A program made the translations under genes and the position numbers. From Sinomonas humi (GTDB taxonomy: Bacteria > Actinomycetota > Actinomycetes > Actinomycetales > Micrococcaceae), in the NCBI RefSeq assembly GCF_000802235.1, contig NZ_JTDL01000082.1, forward strand, positions 145,683-209,682: a stretch of DNA of 64,000 bases. Direction: 5' to 3'. The notes beneath the pieces were generated by a model, which ran no database searches, had not been told where the DNA came from, and worked only from the letters and a program-made list of their open reading frames with translations. Below are positions 42,973-53,095 of the stretch, piece after piece. How positions within the stretch are numbered: position 1 is the stretch's first letter; each line of letters opens with the position of its first letter.

Positions 42973-43560
42973 ATGGAGAGCGCGCAGGGTCAGTACGGCC
43001 ACCCGTTGAGGGAACCGAGCGAGCCCCTGACGCGGCGCCAAATCCGGATTCCCGAGCGTCCGCGTCGGGCTCCCCGGAGCCCCCGCCTCCCCTCCACACC
43101 ATGGGGCAAGGTCCTCGGTGCGGGCGGCGTCGTCGTCGTTCTCTTGATCATCTGGGCCCTTGCCTCTTCGCTAAGCGCGAAAAGTGAGACGTCTGTGGCC
43201 GCCCCCGCCGCCGAAGGGCTGACCCCTTCCGCCAGCTACAAGACTGGCGATTGCTTCGCCAATTTCGACGCCAACGCGGAGGCGAACCGACTCGTCCCGT
43301 GCACCGAGGCCCACTCGGCCCAGCTCGTCGCAACGGCCATGTACGGCCCCGGCGATTCCTACCCCGGCAAGGATGCGCTCGAACAGCGCGCTTCGGACCT
43401 CTGCCGCCAGACGCAGCTCACACTCCCCCAGGACACGAGCGCGCTCCGGCAACGCAACGCGTTTCCGAGCCAGGGCAGCTGGTCGGCTGGGGACCGCCGC
43501 GTCGACTGCTTCGTGGAGAGCACCAAGGGCAACACGCTCACGGCGACATTCCTGCCCTGA
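42973..43560 (+). CDS. Membrane-anchored septum-formation-type protein
   Basis: 195 residues. Basic cytoplasmic N-terminus, one membrane helix at about 49-66 (LGAGGVVVVLLIIWALASSL), and an extracytoplasmic domain (TGDCFANF, LVPCTEAHSAQLVATAMYGP, DRRVDCFVES) with four Cys, typical of the actinobacterial septum-formation domain family. The role is inferred from the domain only. Confidence 0.75.
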   Translation: MESAQGQYGHPLREPSEPLTRRQIRIPERPRRAPRSPRLPSTPWGKVLGAGGVVVVLLIIWALASSLSAKSETSVAAPAAEGLTPSASYKTGDCFANFDANAEANRLVPCTEAHSAQLVATAMYGPGDSYPGKDALEQRASDLCRQTQLTLPQDTSALRQRNAFPSQGSWSAGDRRVDCFVESTKGNTLTATFLP

Positions 43561-43600
43561 GGACGGCGGTCAGCGGACGACGACGGGCTCCCGCCGCCGT

Positions 43601-43705
43601 CGTTCGGTGGTCACCTCCGGCGGGAGGTGACCACTGAACGGGGCTCAACCCGCGGGAGTTGACCACTGAACCGAGGCAAACCCGCGGGAGGTGACCACTG
43701 AACGG
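43601..43705. repeat. Hairpin plus three 32-nt direct repeats, dispersed intergenic repeat family
   Basis: 18-bp stem with one G-T pair (43601-43618 and 43623-43640, loop GGCG), then copies of GGGAG(G/T)TGACCACTGAACNG at 43622, 43654 and 43686. Lies between convergent genes and ends just before the clpB stop codon; probably also a terminator. Related to 14435-14512. Confidence 0.75.
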
Positions 43706-43708
43706 AGA

Positions 43709-46348
43709 CTATGCCTCCTGGGACGCCGGAGCCTTCCGAGTGACGCTCAGGCCGCTCGTCGCGCCGGTGAGGTCCTGGAGGTCGACCGAGACGTCCGCGA
43801 CGTCGACAAGCACCGTGTCGCCGTCGGCGATCTCCCCAGAGAGGAGCTCCTTCGCGAGCCGATCGCCGATCTCGCGCTGAACGAGCCGACGAAGAGGACG
43901 GGCGCCGTAAGCGGCGTCGTACCCCGTCATCGCCAGCCACGCGCGAGCGCCATCGGTGACGTCGAGGGTGAGGCGGCGCTCGTGGAGTCGCTGCTGCAGC
44001 GAATCGACCTGGAGCTGCACGATCCGGGCGAGTTCGTCCACCGAGAGCGGATCGAACATGATGACGTCGTCGAGCCGGTTGAGGAACTCCGGCTTGAACG
44101 AGGAGTGCACCACACCCATGACCGCATCGCGCTTGGTGGCCTCGCTGAGGTCGGGGTCCACGAGGAACTGGCTGCCGAGGTTCGAGGTCAGGACAAGGAT
44201 CGTATTGCGGAAGTCCACCGTCCGCCCCTGGCCGTCAGTGAGCCGGCCGTCGTCGAGCACCTGGAGCAGGATGTCGAAGACCTCAGGGTGGGCCTTCTCG
44301 ACCTCGTCGAGCAAGATCACCGAGTACGGCCGGCGCCGCACGGCCTCGGTGAGCTGGCCGCCCTCCTCGTAGCCGACGTATCCCGGAGGTGCCCCGACGA
44401 GCCGCGCGACCGCGTGCTTCTCGGAGTATTCGCTCATATCGATCCGCACCATGGCGCGCTCGTCGTCGAACAGGAAGTCCGCGAGGGCCTTCGCGAGCTC
44501 GGTCTTGCCGACGCCAGTTGGGCCGAGGAACAGGAACGAGCCGGTCGGCCGGTTCGGGTCGCTGATGCCCGCACGGGCGCGGCGGACGGCGTCCGAGACG
44601 GCCTCGACCGCCTTCTTCTGCCCGATGAGCCGCTTGCCGAGCTCCTCCTCCATGTGGAGGAGCTTCTGGCTCTCGCCTTGGAGCATGCGCCCCGCCGGGA
44701 TGCCGGTCCAGGCCGAGATGACCTCGGCAATGTCGTCGGCGGTGACCTCCTCGGCCACCATCTTCGCCTTGCCGCTCACCTGCTCTTCAACCGCGGAGGC
44801 CTCCTTGAGCTCGCGATCGAGCGTCGGGATCTCGCCGTACAGGATGCGCGAGGCCTCCGCGAGATCGCCCTCGCGCTGCGCCTTGTCCGCAAGCGAGCGG
44901 AGTTCGTCGAGCTTCGCTTTGAGCTCACCGACCCGGTTGAGGCCGGCCTTCTCAGCCTCCCAACGGGAGTTGAGGGCCGCGAGCTCCTCCTTCTTGTTCG
45001 CCATGTCCTCGCGGATGGCGGCGAGGCGCTCGATCGACCCCTCGTCAGTCTCGCCATCGAGGGCGAGCTCCTCCATCGTGAGGCGGTCGACGGCGCGGCG
45101 CAGCTGGTCGATCTCCTCCGGTGCGGAGTCGATCTCCATGCGGAGCCGCGAGGCCGCTTCGTCGACGAGGTCGATGGCCTTGTCAGGAAGCTGCCGGCCC
45201 GAGATGTACCGGTTCGACAGCGAGGCGGCAGCCACGAGCGCCGAGTCGGCGATGGCAACCTTGTGGTGCGCCTCGTACCGCTCCTTGAGGCCCCGGAGGA
45301 TCGCGATCGTGTCCTCGACGCTGGGCTCGCCAACGAATACCTGCTGGAAGCGCCGCTCGAGGGCGGCGTCCTTCTCGATGTTCTCGCGGTACTCGTCAAG
45401 CGTGGTGGCACCGATGAGCCGCAGCTCGCCGCGGGCGAGCATGGGCTTGAGCATGTTGCCCGCGTCCATGGACGAATCCCCGGTTGCGCCCGCGCCGACG
45501 ACCGTGTGGATCTCGTCGATGAACGTGACGATCTGCCCCTCGGAGCTGCGGATCTCCTCGAGGACCGCCTTGAGCCGCTCCTCGAACTCGCCGCGGTACT
45601 TGGCGCCAGCCACCATGGAGCCGAGGTCGAGCGCGATGAGTGTCTTGCCGCGCAGGCTCTCCGGGACGTCGCCCGCCACGATCCGCTGGGCGAGACCCTC
45701 GACGACGGCGGTCTTGCCGACGCCTGGCTCGCCGATCAGCACCGGGTTGTTCTTGGTGCGACGCGAGAGGACCTGGACGACGCGGCGGATCTCGGAGTCG
45801 CGGCCGATGACCGGGTCCAGCTTGCCGGAACGGGCAATAGCGGTCAGGTCAGTGCCGTACTTCTCGAGGGCTTGGAAGGTGTTCTCCGGATCCGGGCTGT
45901 CGACCTTGCGGTCGCCTCGCACCCCCGGAAGCGCCGCCTTGAGCGACTCTAGCGTCGCCCCGGCGTCCCGGAGCGCTTTGCCGGCCGCCCCGCCGTCGGC
46001 CGCCAGCCCGAGCAGAAGGTGCTCGGTGGAGACGAAGCTGTCCCCCATCTGCTCAGATTCCTGCTGGGCAACGTGGATGACCTGCAGGCCCTGCCGGCTC
46101 AGCTGGGCCTGGGCAACGGTGCTGCCCGAAGTCGAGGGCATCGCTTTGATGGCGGTGCTCGCCGCGACGCTCACGGCATCGGGGTCCGCCCCGGTTGCCC
46201 GGAGAAGGGCGACGGCGACGCCATCCCGCTGGTCCATGAGGGCCTTGAGCAGGTGGGCGGGCTCGACCTGCGGATTACCGGCCGTCGAGGCGTTCATCGC
46301 TGCGGCCGAGAGCGCCTCCTGGCTCTTGGTGGTGAATTTGACGTCCAA
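43709..46348 (-). CDS. clpB: ATP-dependent disaggregase ClpB
   Basis: 879 residues, full ClpB. N-terminal Clp_N domain ([20 protein letters not shown]), first AAA+ with Walker A GEPGVGKT at about 206-213, the long M-domain coiled coil (about 410-535), second AAA+ with [10 protein letters not shown], and the C-terminal D2-small domain. Works with DnaK to resolve aggregates. I chose TTG 46348 ([12 protein letters not shown]) because AAGGAG lies 7 nt upstream and the family starts here. A HAIR-type operator lies about 85 nt upstream. Confidence 0.96.
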   Translation of the reverse strand: MDVKFTTKSQEALSAAAMNASTAGNPQVEPAHLLKALMDQRDGVAVALLRATGADPDAVSVAASTAIKAMPSTSGSTVAQAQLSRQGLQVIHVAQQESEQMGDSFVSTEHLLLGLAADGGAAGKALRDAGATLESLKAALPGVRGDRKVDSPDPENTFQALEKYGTDLTAIARSGKLDPVIGRDSEIRRVVQVLSRRTKNNPVLIGEPGVGKTAVVEGLAQRIVAGDVPESLRGKTLIALDLGSMVAGAKYRGEFEERLKAVLEEIRSSEGQIVTFIDEIHTVVGAGATGDSSMDAGNMLKPMLARGELRLIGATTLDEYRENIEKDAALERRFQQVFVGEPSVEDTIAILRGLKERYEAHHKVAIADSALVAAASLSNRYISGRQLPDKAIDLVDEAASRLRMEIDSAPEEIDQLRRAVDRLTMEELALDGETDEGSIERLAAIREDMANKKEELAALNSRWEAEKAGLNRVGELKAKLDELRSLADKAQREGDLAEASRILYGEIPTLDRELKEASAVEEQVSGKAKMVAEEVTADDIAEVISAWTGIPAGRMLQGESQKLLHMEEELGKRLIGQKKAVEAVSDAVRRARAGISDPNRPTGSFLFLGPTGVGKTELAKALADFLFDDERAMVRIDMSEYSEKHAVARLVGAPPGYVGYEEGGQLTEAVRRRPYSVILLDEVEKAHPEVFDILLQVLDDGRLTDGQGRTVDFRNTILVLTSNLGSQFLVDPDLSEATKRDAVMGVVHSSFKPEFLNRLDDVIMFDPLSVDELARIVQLQVDSLQQRLHERRLTLDVTDGARAWLAMTGYDAAYGARPLRRLVQREIGDRLAKELLSGEIADGDTVLVDVADVSVDLQDLTGATSGLSVTRKAPASQEA

Positions 46349-46412
46349 TGCGAGCTCCTTCCCCCTGCTACCGGACTTGAAAGCGCACTTCCTACTGAAG
46401 GGCATAGTTCTT

Positions 46413-46434
46413 ACTTAGGTCAACGCACCTAAGT
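46413..46434. promoter_or_regulatory. Second dyad in the clpB promoter
   Basis: Perfect 8-bp arms ACTTAGGT / ACCTAAGT with a 6-nt centre, abutting the HAIR element; not a motif I recognise. Confidence 0.5.
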
Positions 46435-46453
46435 TGAGTGTAGTCCGCTCAAG
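46433..46453. promoter_or_regulatory. HAIR element (HspR operator) upstream of clpB
   Basis: On the minus strand CTTGAGC-N7-ACTCAAC, matching the HspR consensus CTTGAGT-N7-ACTCAAG at 12 of 14 positions. Position fits heat-shock repression of clpB. Confidence 0.8.
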
Positions 46454-46492
46454 TCTCAACGGCAACTCGAAGGTTTCCTTCCCGGGGCCACA

Positions 46493-47404
46493 ATGGACCC
46501 CATGGCCATCCTCATCGACACCCCGATGTGGCCCGCACACGGGACCGTCTTCGCACACCTCGTCTCGGACACATCCCTCGCCGAGCTGCACACCTTCGCC
46601 GCAGCTGCGGAGATTCCTGAGCGGGCCTTCGACGAGGACCACTACGACGTGCCGGAGCGGCGGCATGCCGACTTGGTCCGGAGGGGGGCACTCCCTGTCG
46701 ACGGGAAGACCCTCACCCGCACACTCATTGCGTCCGGCCTCCGCGTGCCCGCACGCGAGCGGGCAAAGTCGCTCGCCACACCGCTTGCGCAGAGGTGGGA
46801 GAGGCTCCTTCCGGGCCGGAATGGGCTCGGCGACGAGCTGCTCGAGCGTTGGTCCGAGCCGCACCGCCGGTACCACACAGGGGCGCACCTCTTCGCCGTC
46901 CTAGCGGCCCTCGACGAGCTCACCGGCGAACGCCCAGCACCCCGCGCCGTCGAACTCGCCGCATGGTTCCACGACGCAGTGCATACCGGGAGCGCGGGGC
47001 GCGACGAGGAGGATTCCGCGCTGCTCGCGGAGTCGCGGTTGCGAGATGCGGGCCTCGCCCCCGCGGAGGTCGGTGAGGTGGCGCGGCTCGTCCGGCTCAC
47101 CGCTGATCACCGTCCCCAGGCGTACGACGACGGCGGGCAGCTCCTGTGCGATGCGGACCTTTCGGTGCTGGGCAGGGAGCCCAAGGGCTACCTCCGGTAC
47201 ACGGAACAAGTGCGGGCCGAGTATGCGCAGGTGCCCGACGAGCTGTTCCGGGCGGGACGCGCGTCGGTCCTCGATCAGCTACTCGGCTTGGACCCGCTTT
47301 TCCACACTCAGCGTGGACGCACGCTCTGGCTGGCCCAAGCACTCCTGAACCTGCGCGGAGAGCTCGCACATCTCCGCGATCCGCAGCAGGGCAGCCGAGC
47401 CTGA
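46493..47404 (+). CDS. DUF4031 domain fused to an HD-type phosphohydrolase-like domain
   Basis: 303 residues. The N-terminal about 85 residues are DUF4031-like (MAILIDTPMWPAHGTVFAHL, DEDHYDVPERRHADLVRRGA). The rest is an HD-like helical domain (RRYHTGAHLFAVLAALDELT, VELAAWFHDAVHT with the HD pair, VRLTADHRP). Both domains exist alone in related bacteria; the fusion suggests one pathway. ATG 46502 is an alternative start matching the family N-terminus. Confidence 0.8.
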   Translation: MDPMAILIDTPMWPAHGTVFAHLVSDTSLAELHTFAAAAEIPERAFDEDHYDVPERRHADLVRRGALPVDGKTLTRTLIASGLRVPARERAKSLATPLAQRWERLLPGRNGLGDELLERWSEPHRRYHTGAHLFAVLAALDELTGERPAPRAVELAAWFHDAVHTGSAGRDEEDSALLAESRLRDAGLAPAEVGEVARLVRLTADHRPQAYDDGGQLLCDADLSVLGREPKGYLRYTEQVRAEYAQVPDELFRAGRASVLDQLLGLDPLFHTQRGRTLWLAQALLNLRGELAHLRDPQQGSRA

Positions 47405-47408
47405 TCCG

Positions 47409-47960
47409 CTAGGTCCCGCGCACGCCTCGCTCGGCGCCCTCGCCCCACGCGGCGACCGAAACGCGAACCGAGGTGTCGCCGTCGGGCGCCATGTCCACGA
47501 GCGCAAAGTTGTCGAGGATCAGCCTGTCCCCAGAGTGAACGCGCCTCTCTCCTTGAACGCTGATGTGCGGCCGGAAACCCCGCCCTGTGTGCTGCGGGCT
47601 GTGAATCCTCCCAGCGCCCGCCTCGAGCACCGCCGAAACCTCCGCGACGATCCGGTCGTGCACCGCCTGGAGACGGGGCTCGGGTTCGACGAGTGACACT
47701 CGCACCCTCCCCCGATAGCCGAAGTCGGCGTCGGCTCCGACGACGACGGGAATCGGGCCGTCGTCGGCCGCGATGGCACGGCCCACGGCCTCGAGCGCGG
47801 GCACCCGAGGCGCGTCGAACCGCAGGAGCGTGACGTGGAGCGGCCAGTGCCGCTTGCTGAACGGGACGCCCACTCTGGTGGGTTCGACGAACGCAACCAC
47901 GACGAAGGCGCCCGCCGGTTCGGCCTGAGCCGGACCCACGGGCGCCTCGTTCGCGTCCAT
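47409..47960 (-). CDS. 2'-5' RNA ligase/2H phosphoesterase family protein
   Basis: 183 residues. Two H-x-T/S-x motifs: HVTL at about residue 42 and HISV at about residue 132, which form the 2H phosphoesterase active site. Members cleave 2',3'-cyclic phosphates or ligate RNA; the substrate here is unknown. The Pro/Ala-rich N-terminus is weakly conserved. Only 3 nt from the YceI gene upstream. Confidence 0.82.
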   Translation of the reverse strand: MDANEAPVGPAQAEPAGAFVVVAFVEPTRVGVPFSKRHWPLHVTLLRFDAPRVPALEAVGRAIAADDGPIPVVVGADADFGYRGRVRVSLVEPEPRLQAVHDRIVAEVSAVLEAGAGRIHSPQHTGRGFRPHISVQGERRVHSGDRLILDNFALVDMAPDGDTSVRVSVAAWGEGAERGVRGT

Positions 47961-47963
47961 CGA

Positions 47964-48527
47964 CTAGTTCTGGGACGCCTCGGTCTTGACCGCTGAGATC
48001 TCGAACTCGAGGAGGATGCGGTCGGAGACGAGCACTCCGCCAGAGTCGAGGGCTGCGTTCCAGTTCACGCCGAAGTCCTTCCGGTCGATGCGGCGGGAAC
48101 CCTCGAAGCCGGCGCGGAGATTGCCGAACGGATCCCGCTCGACCCCGATGAACTCGAGCGGGATGGCGATCTCCTTCGTAACGCCGCGGATCGTGAGATC
48201 GCCGCTCACGATGAAGCTGTTCTCCTCCACCTGATCGATCCGCTTGCTCACGAACGTGATCTCGGGATAATGCGGGGCATCGAAGAAGTCGTTGGTGCGA
48301 AGGTGCTCGTCGCGCTGGGCGTTGCGCGTGTCGATGCTGGCGACCTTGATGGTGATGCTGACCGTCGAGGCGGTCGGGTCCTCGGCATCGACATTGATGA
48401 CGCCCTCGACATCGTTGAAGGATCCACGGACCTTCGTGACCATGGCGTGGCGGGTCGAGAATCCAAGGCGCGTGTGGGCTGGGTCAAAGTGCCATTCCCC
48501 CGCGTACGAAGGATCGATTTCCGGCAT
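47964..48527 (-). CDS. YceI-family lipid-binding protein
   Basis: 187 residues, a lipocalin-like barrel. WHFDPAHTRLGFSTRHAMVT, then VRGSFNDVEGVINVDAEDPT and NDFFDAPHYPEITFVS are family signatures. No signal peptide is present, so it is cytoplasmic, as in many actinobacterial members. AAGGAGG precedes the ATG. Binds isoprenoid or polyketide-type lipids in other organisms. Confidence 0.93.
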   Translation of the reverse strand: MPEIDPSYAGEWHFDPAHTRLGFSTRHAMVTKVRGSFNDVEGVINVDAEDPTASTVSITIKVASIDTRNAQRDEHLRTNDFFDAPHYPEITFVSKRIDQVEENSFIVSGDLTIRGVTKEIAIPLEFIGVERDPFGNLRAGFEGSRRIDRKDFGVNWNAALDSGGVLVSDRILLEFEISAVKTEASQN

Positions 48528-48605
48528 GGGGCCTCCTTAGTCGTACCCAACTTATAGCCGGAGAGGCTCGCTGTCACAAAGTGCTCTGGAACACAGTTGT
48601 GTTAG

Positions 48606-48624
48606 TACCCGGGGGTTCCGGGTA
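48606..48624. terminator. Small hairpin between YccF and YceI genes
   Basis: 7-bp stem TACCCGG / CCGGGTA with a 5-nt loop; modest strength, no long T run. Confidence 0.45.
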
Positions 48625-48635
48625 TTGTCACGGGT

Positions 48636-49037
48636 TCAGTGGCTGTAGGTGGGCAGGAGGCTCTTCGACGGAACGATCCGCTTGCCGAGGGGGAACAGCG
48701 AGACGGGTATGAGCTTGATGTTCGCGACGGCCAGAGGGATCCCGACGATCGTGGCCGCCATGGCAATGGCGGTGGCAACGTGGCCGATCGCGATCCAGAT
48801 TCCCGCTACGAGGAGCCAGATGATATTGCCCAGCTCTGTCGCTACGCCCGGCCGCTCGTGCCGGTCAACGACCGTCCGGCCGAACGGCCAGAGCGCGTAG
48901 GTCCCAATGCGGAATGCCGCGATGCCCCACGGGATCGTGACGACGAGGAGGCAGCACACGATGCCAGCCAGGAAGTAGCCGAGGGCGAGCACAAAGCCGC
49001 CGAAGACGAACCAGATCACATTTAGCAGGGTCTTCAT
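48636..49037 (-). CDS. YccF domain-containing inner membrane protein
   Basis: 133 residues, two YccF repeats. LLNVIWFVFGGFVLALGYFL, TIPWGIAAFRIGTYALWPFG and LGNIIWLLVAGIWIAIGHVA are typical. ATG 49037 gives the family start. It lies 50 nt downstream of the ABC exporter operon on the same strand. Function unknown. Confidence 0.92.
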   Translation of the reverse strand: MKTLLNVIWFVFGGFVLALGYFLAGIVCCLLVVTIPWGIAAFRIGTYALWPFGRTVVDRHERPGVATELGNIIWLLVAGIWIAIGHVATAIAMAATIVGIPLAVANIKLIPVSLFPLGKRIVPSKSLLPTYSH

Positions 49038-49087
49038 GGGTCCAGTCTGCCCGCGCCCACTGACATTTGTCTCACCGCGTCTGATGA

Positions 49088-51049
49088 TCATCCCCGGATC
49101 AGCTGGGCGGGGTTGGCTCGGGATGCGACGACGGCGGGATGGACGGCAGACGCCACCCCGCTGCCCAGGCCCAAAGCGATCCCCCAGACTGCGGCGTACC
49201 AGGGAATGACAGGAGCCCACCCTTCGCTCTGGGCGTAAGCGAGAACGGCGATCATCCCCACCGCTCCCCCTGCTGCGCCACCCACGAGGCCGACGACAGC
49301 GCCTTCCACGAGGAACATGCCCGCGATCGCCGCCCTCCGCATGCCCAAGGCACGCCGGAGCGCTATCTCTCCTGTTCGCCCCAGGACCCCCAAGTACATC
49401 GTGGTCCCGGCACTCAGGCAGGCGATCGCGAGCAAGACGATCGAGACGATGGCGACGAGCCGGCCGAGGTCATCGTTGACACCGTGTTTGAGCTCGCGCA
49501 GGTCCGCGACGGTCTGCACCTTCACGTCACTCGGTTGGGCCGGGCTGAGCGCCTTGGGCAACGCGTCCGCAAGCGCGGCTGGCATCCCCGGAGCCGTTCG
49601 CAGGACAAGAGTTGCGGCGATCCGGTCCATGACGGGATATGAACCAACACCGACGACGACAGAACCGCTGAGGACGGGGTCCCGGCCGGGATCCTCGATG
49701 ACGCCCACCACCGGGACCGGCTCGCCGTAGAGCCATACGACGACGCCGGGACCGGGCTTCGCGACTCCGAGCCGCCGGGCCGCGTCGGCGCCGAGCAAGG
49801 CAATCGGGCTGCCAAAGGAGTGGTCGAGAAGGGCCACATCCCCGTGGGTGACCTTGGCCCCTTGGATGCGGAGATATTCAGAGTCCGCGATGCGCACAGC
49901 CCCGTTGAAGGCAGGCTGTCCAAGGAACGATTCCGGGCGAAACGTCGAGGGGTTGACCACCGAGGAAGAGAGGTCAGCGACGACGCCCGCTCCTCGAACG
50001 CCGACGAGGCTCTTAACACGGCTGACGTCGGCGGCAGCCTCGCCCCAGGAGCCGTACCCCGCTTCCCGGTTCGCGCGGACCTCATCACTGGCCGCGGCGT
50101 CGATCCTCGACGAGACCTTGACCGCTGCGCTCTCGCTGAGCCCGATCGCCGCGACAAGACCACCACTGCCCAAGAGGAAGGCGAGGACGAGAAGGAGCGC
50201 TTTTGCCGGCCGGACGGTGAGCGCGGAAAGAGAATCGGCAACGACGTCGACGAGTTCGTCCCGACGTCGGCGTACAAGTCGCTCTCCGCGCGCGTCCTTC
50301 CCCGCCGCATGCCCATTCTGCCGTTCCGCTAGCCGCGCAGTTCCGGTGTCGCTCACCACGGCCCCGTCTCGCATCGTCACCACGCGGTCGGCGGAGGCGG
50401 CTATTGCAGGATCGTGGGTCACCAAGATGACTGTCGTTCCGTTGCGATGAAGCTCGCGCAGATGGCGGAGGACGGTCTCGCCATTGGCGGTGTCCAGGCT
50501 CCCTGTCGGCTCGTCGGCGAGAACCACCTCGGGAGACCCGATAACAGCCCGCGCGATGGCGAGGCGCTGCCGTTCGCCTCCCGAGAGCAGGGATGCTGGG
50601 GTACCGGCGCGATGACCGAGTCCGAACCGTTCGAGAATAGGACGCACGAGACGCTTCTGGACGCCTAAGCTGACCCCTCGGGCGCGCAGGCCGAGCACGG
50701 CATTGCGGGCTGTCGAATCGCGCCCGACCACGTGGGAGTCCTGGAACACGAACCCAAAAGTCTGTGCGCGCTCCTCGGTGCGCTGCCGCTCACCGAACCG
50801 GGCAGCATCAGTGCCATGAACGCTGTAAGTGCCGTGGGTCGCCGTGTCCAGCAGTCCGAGGACGTTCAGGAGCGTCGACTTGCCTGAGCCCGAAGGTCCG
50901 ACAATCGCAACGAACTCTCCCTCGTGGATCTCAAGATCTACTCCTGTGAGGGCCTTCGCACCAGGGAACTCGCGCGAGACGCCACGCAGGCTCAGCACTG
51001 CCTGCGACGGAGGCGCTGCCTCGCCCGGTCTCAGTTGTTCGCTGCTCAT
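49088..51049 (-). CDS. MacB-type ABC exporter: ATPase fused to FtsX-like permease
   Basis: 653 residues. The N-terminal ATPase (about 1-240) has Walker [10 protein letters not shown], signature [15 protein letters not shown], Walker [13 protein letters not shown] and the H-loop VTHDPA. A linker leads to a membrane helix near residue 300, an extracytoplasmic MacB-like domain, and three C-terminal helices of FtsX/MacB type ([40 protein letters not shown]). ATG 51049 overlaps the adaptor stop (ATGA). A single-gene transporter half working as a dimer. Confidence 0.9.
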   Translation of the reverse strand: MSSEQLRPGEAAPPSQAVLSLRGVSREFPGAKALTGVDLEIHEGEFVAIVGPSGSGKSTLLNVLGLLDTATHGTYSVHGTDAARFGERQRTEERAQTFGFVFQDSHVVGRDSTARNAVLGLRARGVSLGVQKRLVRPILERFGLGHRAGTPASLLSGGERQRLAIARAVIGSPEVVLADEPTGSLDTANGETVLRHLRELHRNGTTVILVTHDPAIAASADRVVTMRDGAVVSDTGTARLAERQNGHAAGKDARGERLVRRRRDELVDVVADSLSALTVRPAKALLLVLAFLLGSGGLVAAIGLSESAAVKVSSRIDAAASDEVRANREAGYGSWGEAAADVSRVKSLVGVRGAGVVADLSSSVVNPSTFRPESFLGQPAFNGAVRIADSEYLRIQGAKVTHGDVALLDHSFGSPIALLGADAARRLGVAKPGPGVVVWLYGEPVPVVGVIEDPGRDPVLSGSVVVGVGSYPVMDRIAATLVLRTAPGMPAALADALPKALSPAQPSDVKVQTVADLRELKHGVNDDLGRLVAIVSIVLLAIACLSAGTTMYLGVLGRTGEIALRRALGMRRAAIAGMFLVEGAVVGLVGGAAGGAVGMIAVLAYAQSEGWAPVIPWYAAVWGIALGLGSGVASAVHPAVVASRANPAQLIRG

Positions 51050-52164
51050 GGCAGTCTTACCCGATCGCCAAGGGAAAGCCCCTCCATGTCCGCCAAGGCT
51101 GCCCACCCGTCCGTCTGGGCTGTGACCTTAACTCCCACCCTTCGGGAACCTGTCCCAGACTCAACCTCGACATATGCCGTTCCTCCCTCCTGGCGGATGG
51201 CAATCAGCGGGACCGCTAGAGATTCAGAGGCACGAGGTCCCGCGGTGACGGTGACCGACTGATCCGGCGCGAAACCCGCGGTCCCGGGCGGCAAGGGCAG
51301 CATGAGGTCCTTCCCCGGCACCTCCTTCTGGTTCGGATCGCCGTCCTTGAAGCCACTCACTTGGGCCACCTTCGCCTCGAGGACGGCCGATCCTGCCCGT
51401 ACCGTCGCCGGCGTGCCCACAGGGAAGGACTCGGCCTGGAGGAGATCAGCGCGGGCCACGATTGCATCGTCTGCGATCGTGATACGGGCCACGGTCCCGT
51501 CTTCGAGGACCGTTCCGGCGTGCGAGATGGACGAGAGCTTTCCCCTGTCTCCGGGAAGCTGGACGAATTCTCTCCAGCGAAATGCCGCCTTCGAGGCTGA
51601 ATCAGCGGCTGGCGCCGTGCTCCCCGCTGCCGCGTAGAACTTGGAGAGGGCGCGTTGGGTCGCGGCGTCGAACGTTCCTGTGGCAGTGCATGGATGACCC
51701 AAGGCAGCAAGAGCTTCCTGCAGCTCGGTCACATCCGGACCCTTGTCACCGTCCGCGAGGTCTCGGTAGAGCGGGACGCGGCTTTGAAGGACCAAGACTG
51801 GGCGCCCGGAGACGACGGCGAGGAGGTCGCCGGGGGCAACATCGTCGCCGACCGCCTTCGCGACTGAAGTGACGACGAGGCGGTCGACGCCGGGCGGCGC
51901 ACTCGCGGTGACCGCGACCTGAGCGCCTGCGACTACTTTCCCGGCTACAGCCACCTGCTTCGCCACGGCTCGCCGCTCCACAGCAGCGGAGACCGGCACG
52001 GCAGAAGTAGTGGTTTGCTCCGGAGCCACGCCTTCCGCGGCGACCGCTCCAGCGAAATAGGCCCCAACGAGCCCAGCTACGACCACCAACGCCACGATCG
52101 GGACGAGCCACCACCGCGGAACTCGTCTCATCGCCGTCCCCAGCCCCGCGTCAGAGTTTGGCAT
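51046..52164 (-). CDS. Membrane-fusion-type adaptor with peptidoglycan-binding domain
   Basis: 372 residues. One N-terminal anchor (WWLVPIVALVVVAGLVGAYF), biotinyl-lipoyl-like strands (KQVAVAGKVVAGAQVAVTAS), and a PG_binding_1 domain at about 155-200 (DKGPDVTELQEALAALGHPC, TGTFDAATQRALSKFYAAAG). Then beta-barrel HlyD/MacA-like parts. Probably links the MacB-like pump to the cell wall, in place of the outer-membrane partners seen in Gram-negatives. Start 52164 overlaps the lipoprotein stop by 14 nt; 52134 is an alternative. Confidence 0.85.
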   Translation of the reverse strand: MPNSDAGLGTAMRRVPRWWLVPIVALVVVAGLVGAYFAGAVAAEGVAPEQTTTSAVPVSAAVERRAVAKQVAVAGKVVAGAQVAVTASAPPGVDRLVVTSVAKAVGDDVAPGDLLAVVSGRPVLVLQSRVPLYRDLADGDKGPDVTELQEALAALGHPCTATGTFDAATQRALSKFYAAAGSTAPAADSASKAAFRWREFVQLPGDRGKLSSISHAGTVLEDGTVARITIADDAIVARADLLQAESFPVGTPATVRAGSAVLEAKVAQVSGFKDGDPNQKEVPGKDLMLPLPPGTAGFAPDQSVTVTAGPRASESLAVPLIAIRQEGGTAYVEVESGTGSRRVGVKVTAQTDGWAALADMEGLSLGDRVRLP

Positions 52165-53092
52165 CCGAGAGTCCGTAGACTTTGGAGTTGGGAACCTCAT
52201 TGAGCTTCGCGTCGGCGATTCCATGCTCGCGAAGGACCTTTCGTGCCCGCTCCACGGCTGCGGCCTTCTGCTCGGCAAGCGCGTTGAGCTCACCCTGATG
52301 GTCCTTCATCTGGGCAGCTTGGTACTGAGCAACGATGTCATACGGCGTCCTCGCACCCCCGCTCGACTCCTTGCATTCGATGTCGAGGAGGGCCAGCCGG
52401 ATGTCGTCTTCCTTATTGGAGCCTGACGCTATGCCCCACGTATCGACCACCTTCAGCCCCTTGCCTGCAACACAGGTCTCCCAATCGGCGCGATATCGGA
52501 GATACTCAGGGTCGCGCTCCGTTAGAACCTGGGCAACCTGATGAATGCGTTGCTGGACGGAGAAGTCGCCGCCTAGTCCGGCAAGGAGCTCGGGAAAGCC
52601 TGCGCGGTCAACGCGCAGTGAGCACTCGGTCGTGGCCTGATCGTCGGCGGCGCTGACCTGGTACTCGCGACCTTCAGTCAGTCCCGGGACCACACGAATT
52701 ACCGGTTCGGTCCCGTTCTTGGCTGCCAGTACACGTGACCACTGCCCGTAGGTGGCGTCTTGGAACACCTTCCGGTAGCCGCGCGACGGACGAATCGTGT
52801 GCCCCGAGGCCTTAACGCAGTCCTCGATGAGATATCCCACAGCTTCGTTCACGAGCGTGTTTTCCCGGTCGGAGTACCAGTATTTGTCCATCGGGAGGAA
52901 GACCTCCCCCGTCGCCTCGTTCAAAGAGGCCCGAACATCGGCTGCGACGGCGCGATCCACAGCGGGTAGCGGTGATTCCTGCGGAGGAGGAGGGGTTCTG
53001 GTCGCCGGCGAACACGACGTGGCGGCGAGGGCAGCCGCCGCCAGCACGAACGCCGCCCGAAAGACGCGTAGGCCTCCGGCTGTGAGCGTCAT
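52151..53092 (-). CDS. Secreted lipoprotein in the ABC exporter operon
   Basis: 313 residues. Signal peptide with lipobox LAATSC (Cys at residue 27), a Pro-rich linker (PPPPQESPLPAVDRAV), then a helical domain with paired Cys (DCVKASGHTIRPSRGYRK, TTECSLRVD, WETCVAGKGLKVVD, LLDIECKE). No family recognised. Overlap with the adaptor gene implies co-function with the pump, perhaps as a ligand-holding or sensing component. Confidence 0.82.
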   Translation of the reverse strand: MTLTAGGLRVFRAAFVLAAAALAATSCSPATRTPPPPQESPLPAVDRAVAADVRASLNEATGEVFLPMDKYWYSDRENTLVNEAVGYLIEDCVKASGHTIRPSRGYRKVFQDATYGQWSRVLAAKNGTEPVIRVVPGLTEGREYQVSAADDQATTECSLRVDRAGFPELLAGLGGDFSVQQRIHQVAQVLTERDPEYLRYRADWETCVAGKGLKVVDTWGIASGSNKEDDIRLALLDIECKESSGGARTPYDIVAQYQAAQMKDHQGELNALAEQKAAAVERARKVLREHGIADAKLNEVPNSKVYGLSDAKL

Positions 53093-53095
53093 TCT

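Noticed and set aside
43691..45952. 753-residue plus-strand frame opposite clpB
   Set aside because: Antisense frame of a highly conserved gene; composition (repeated Leu/Asp/Glu/Val) is an artefact of the complementary codons.
44451..46418. 655-residue Ser/Arg-rich plus-strand frame opposite clpB
   Set aside because: Another antisense shadow; no start signal and no domain.
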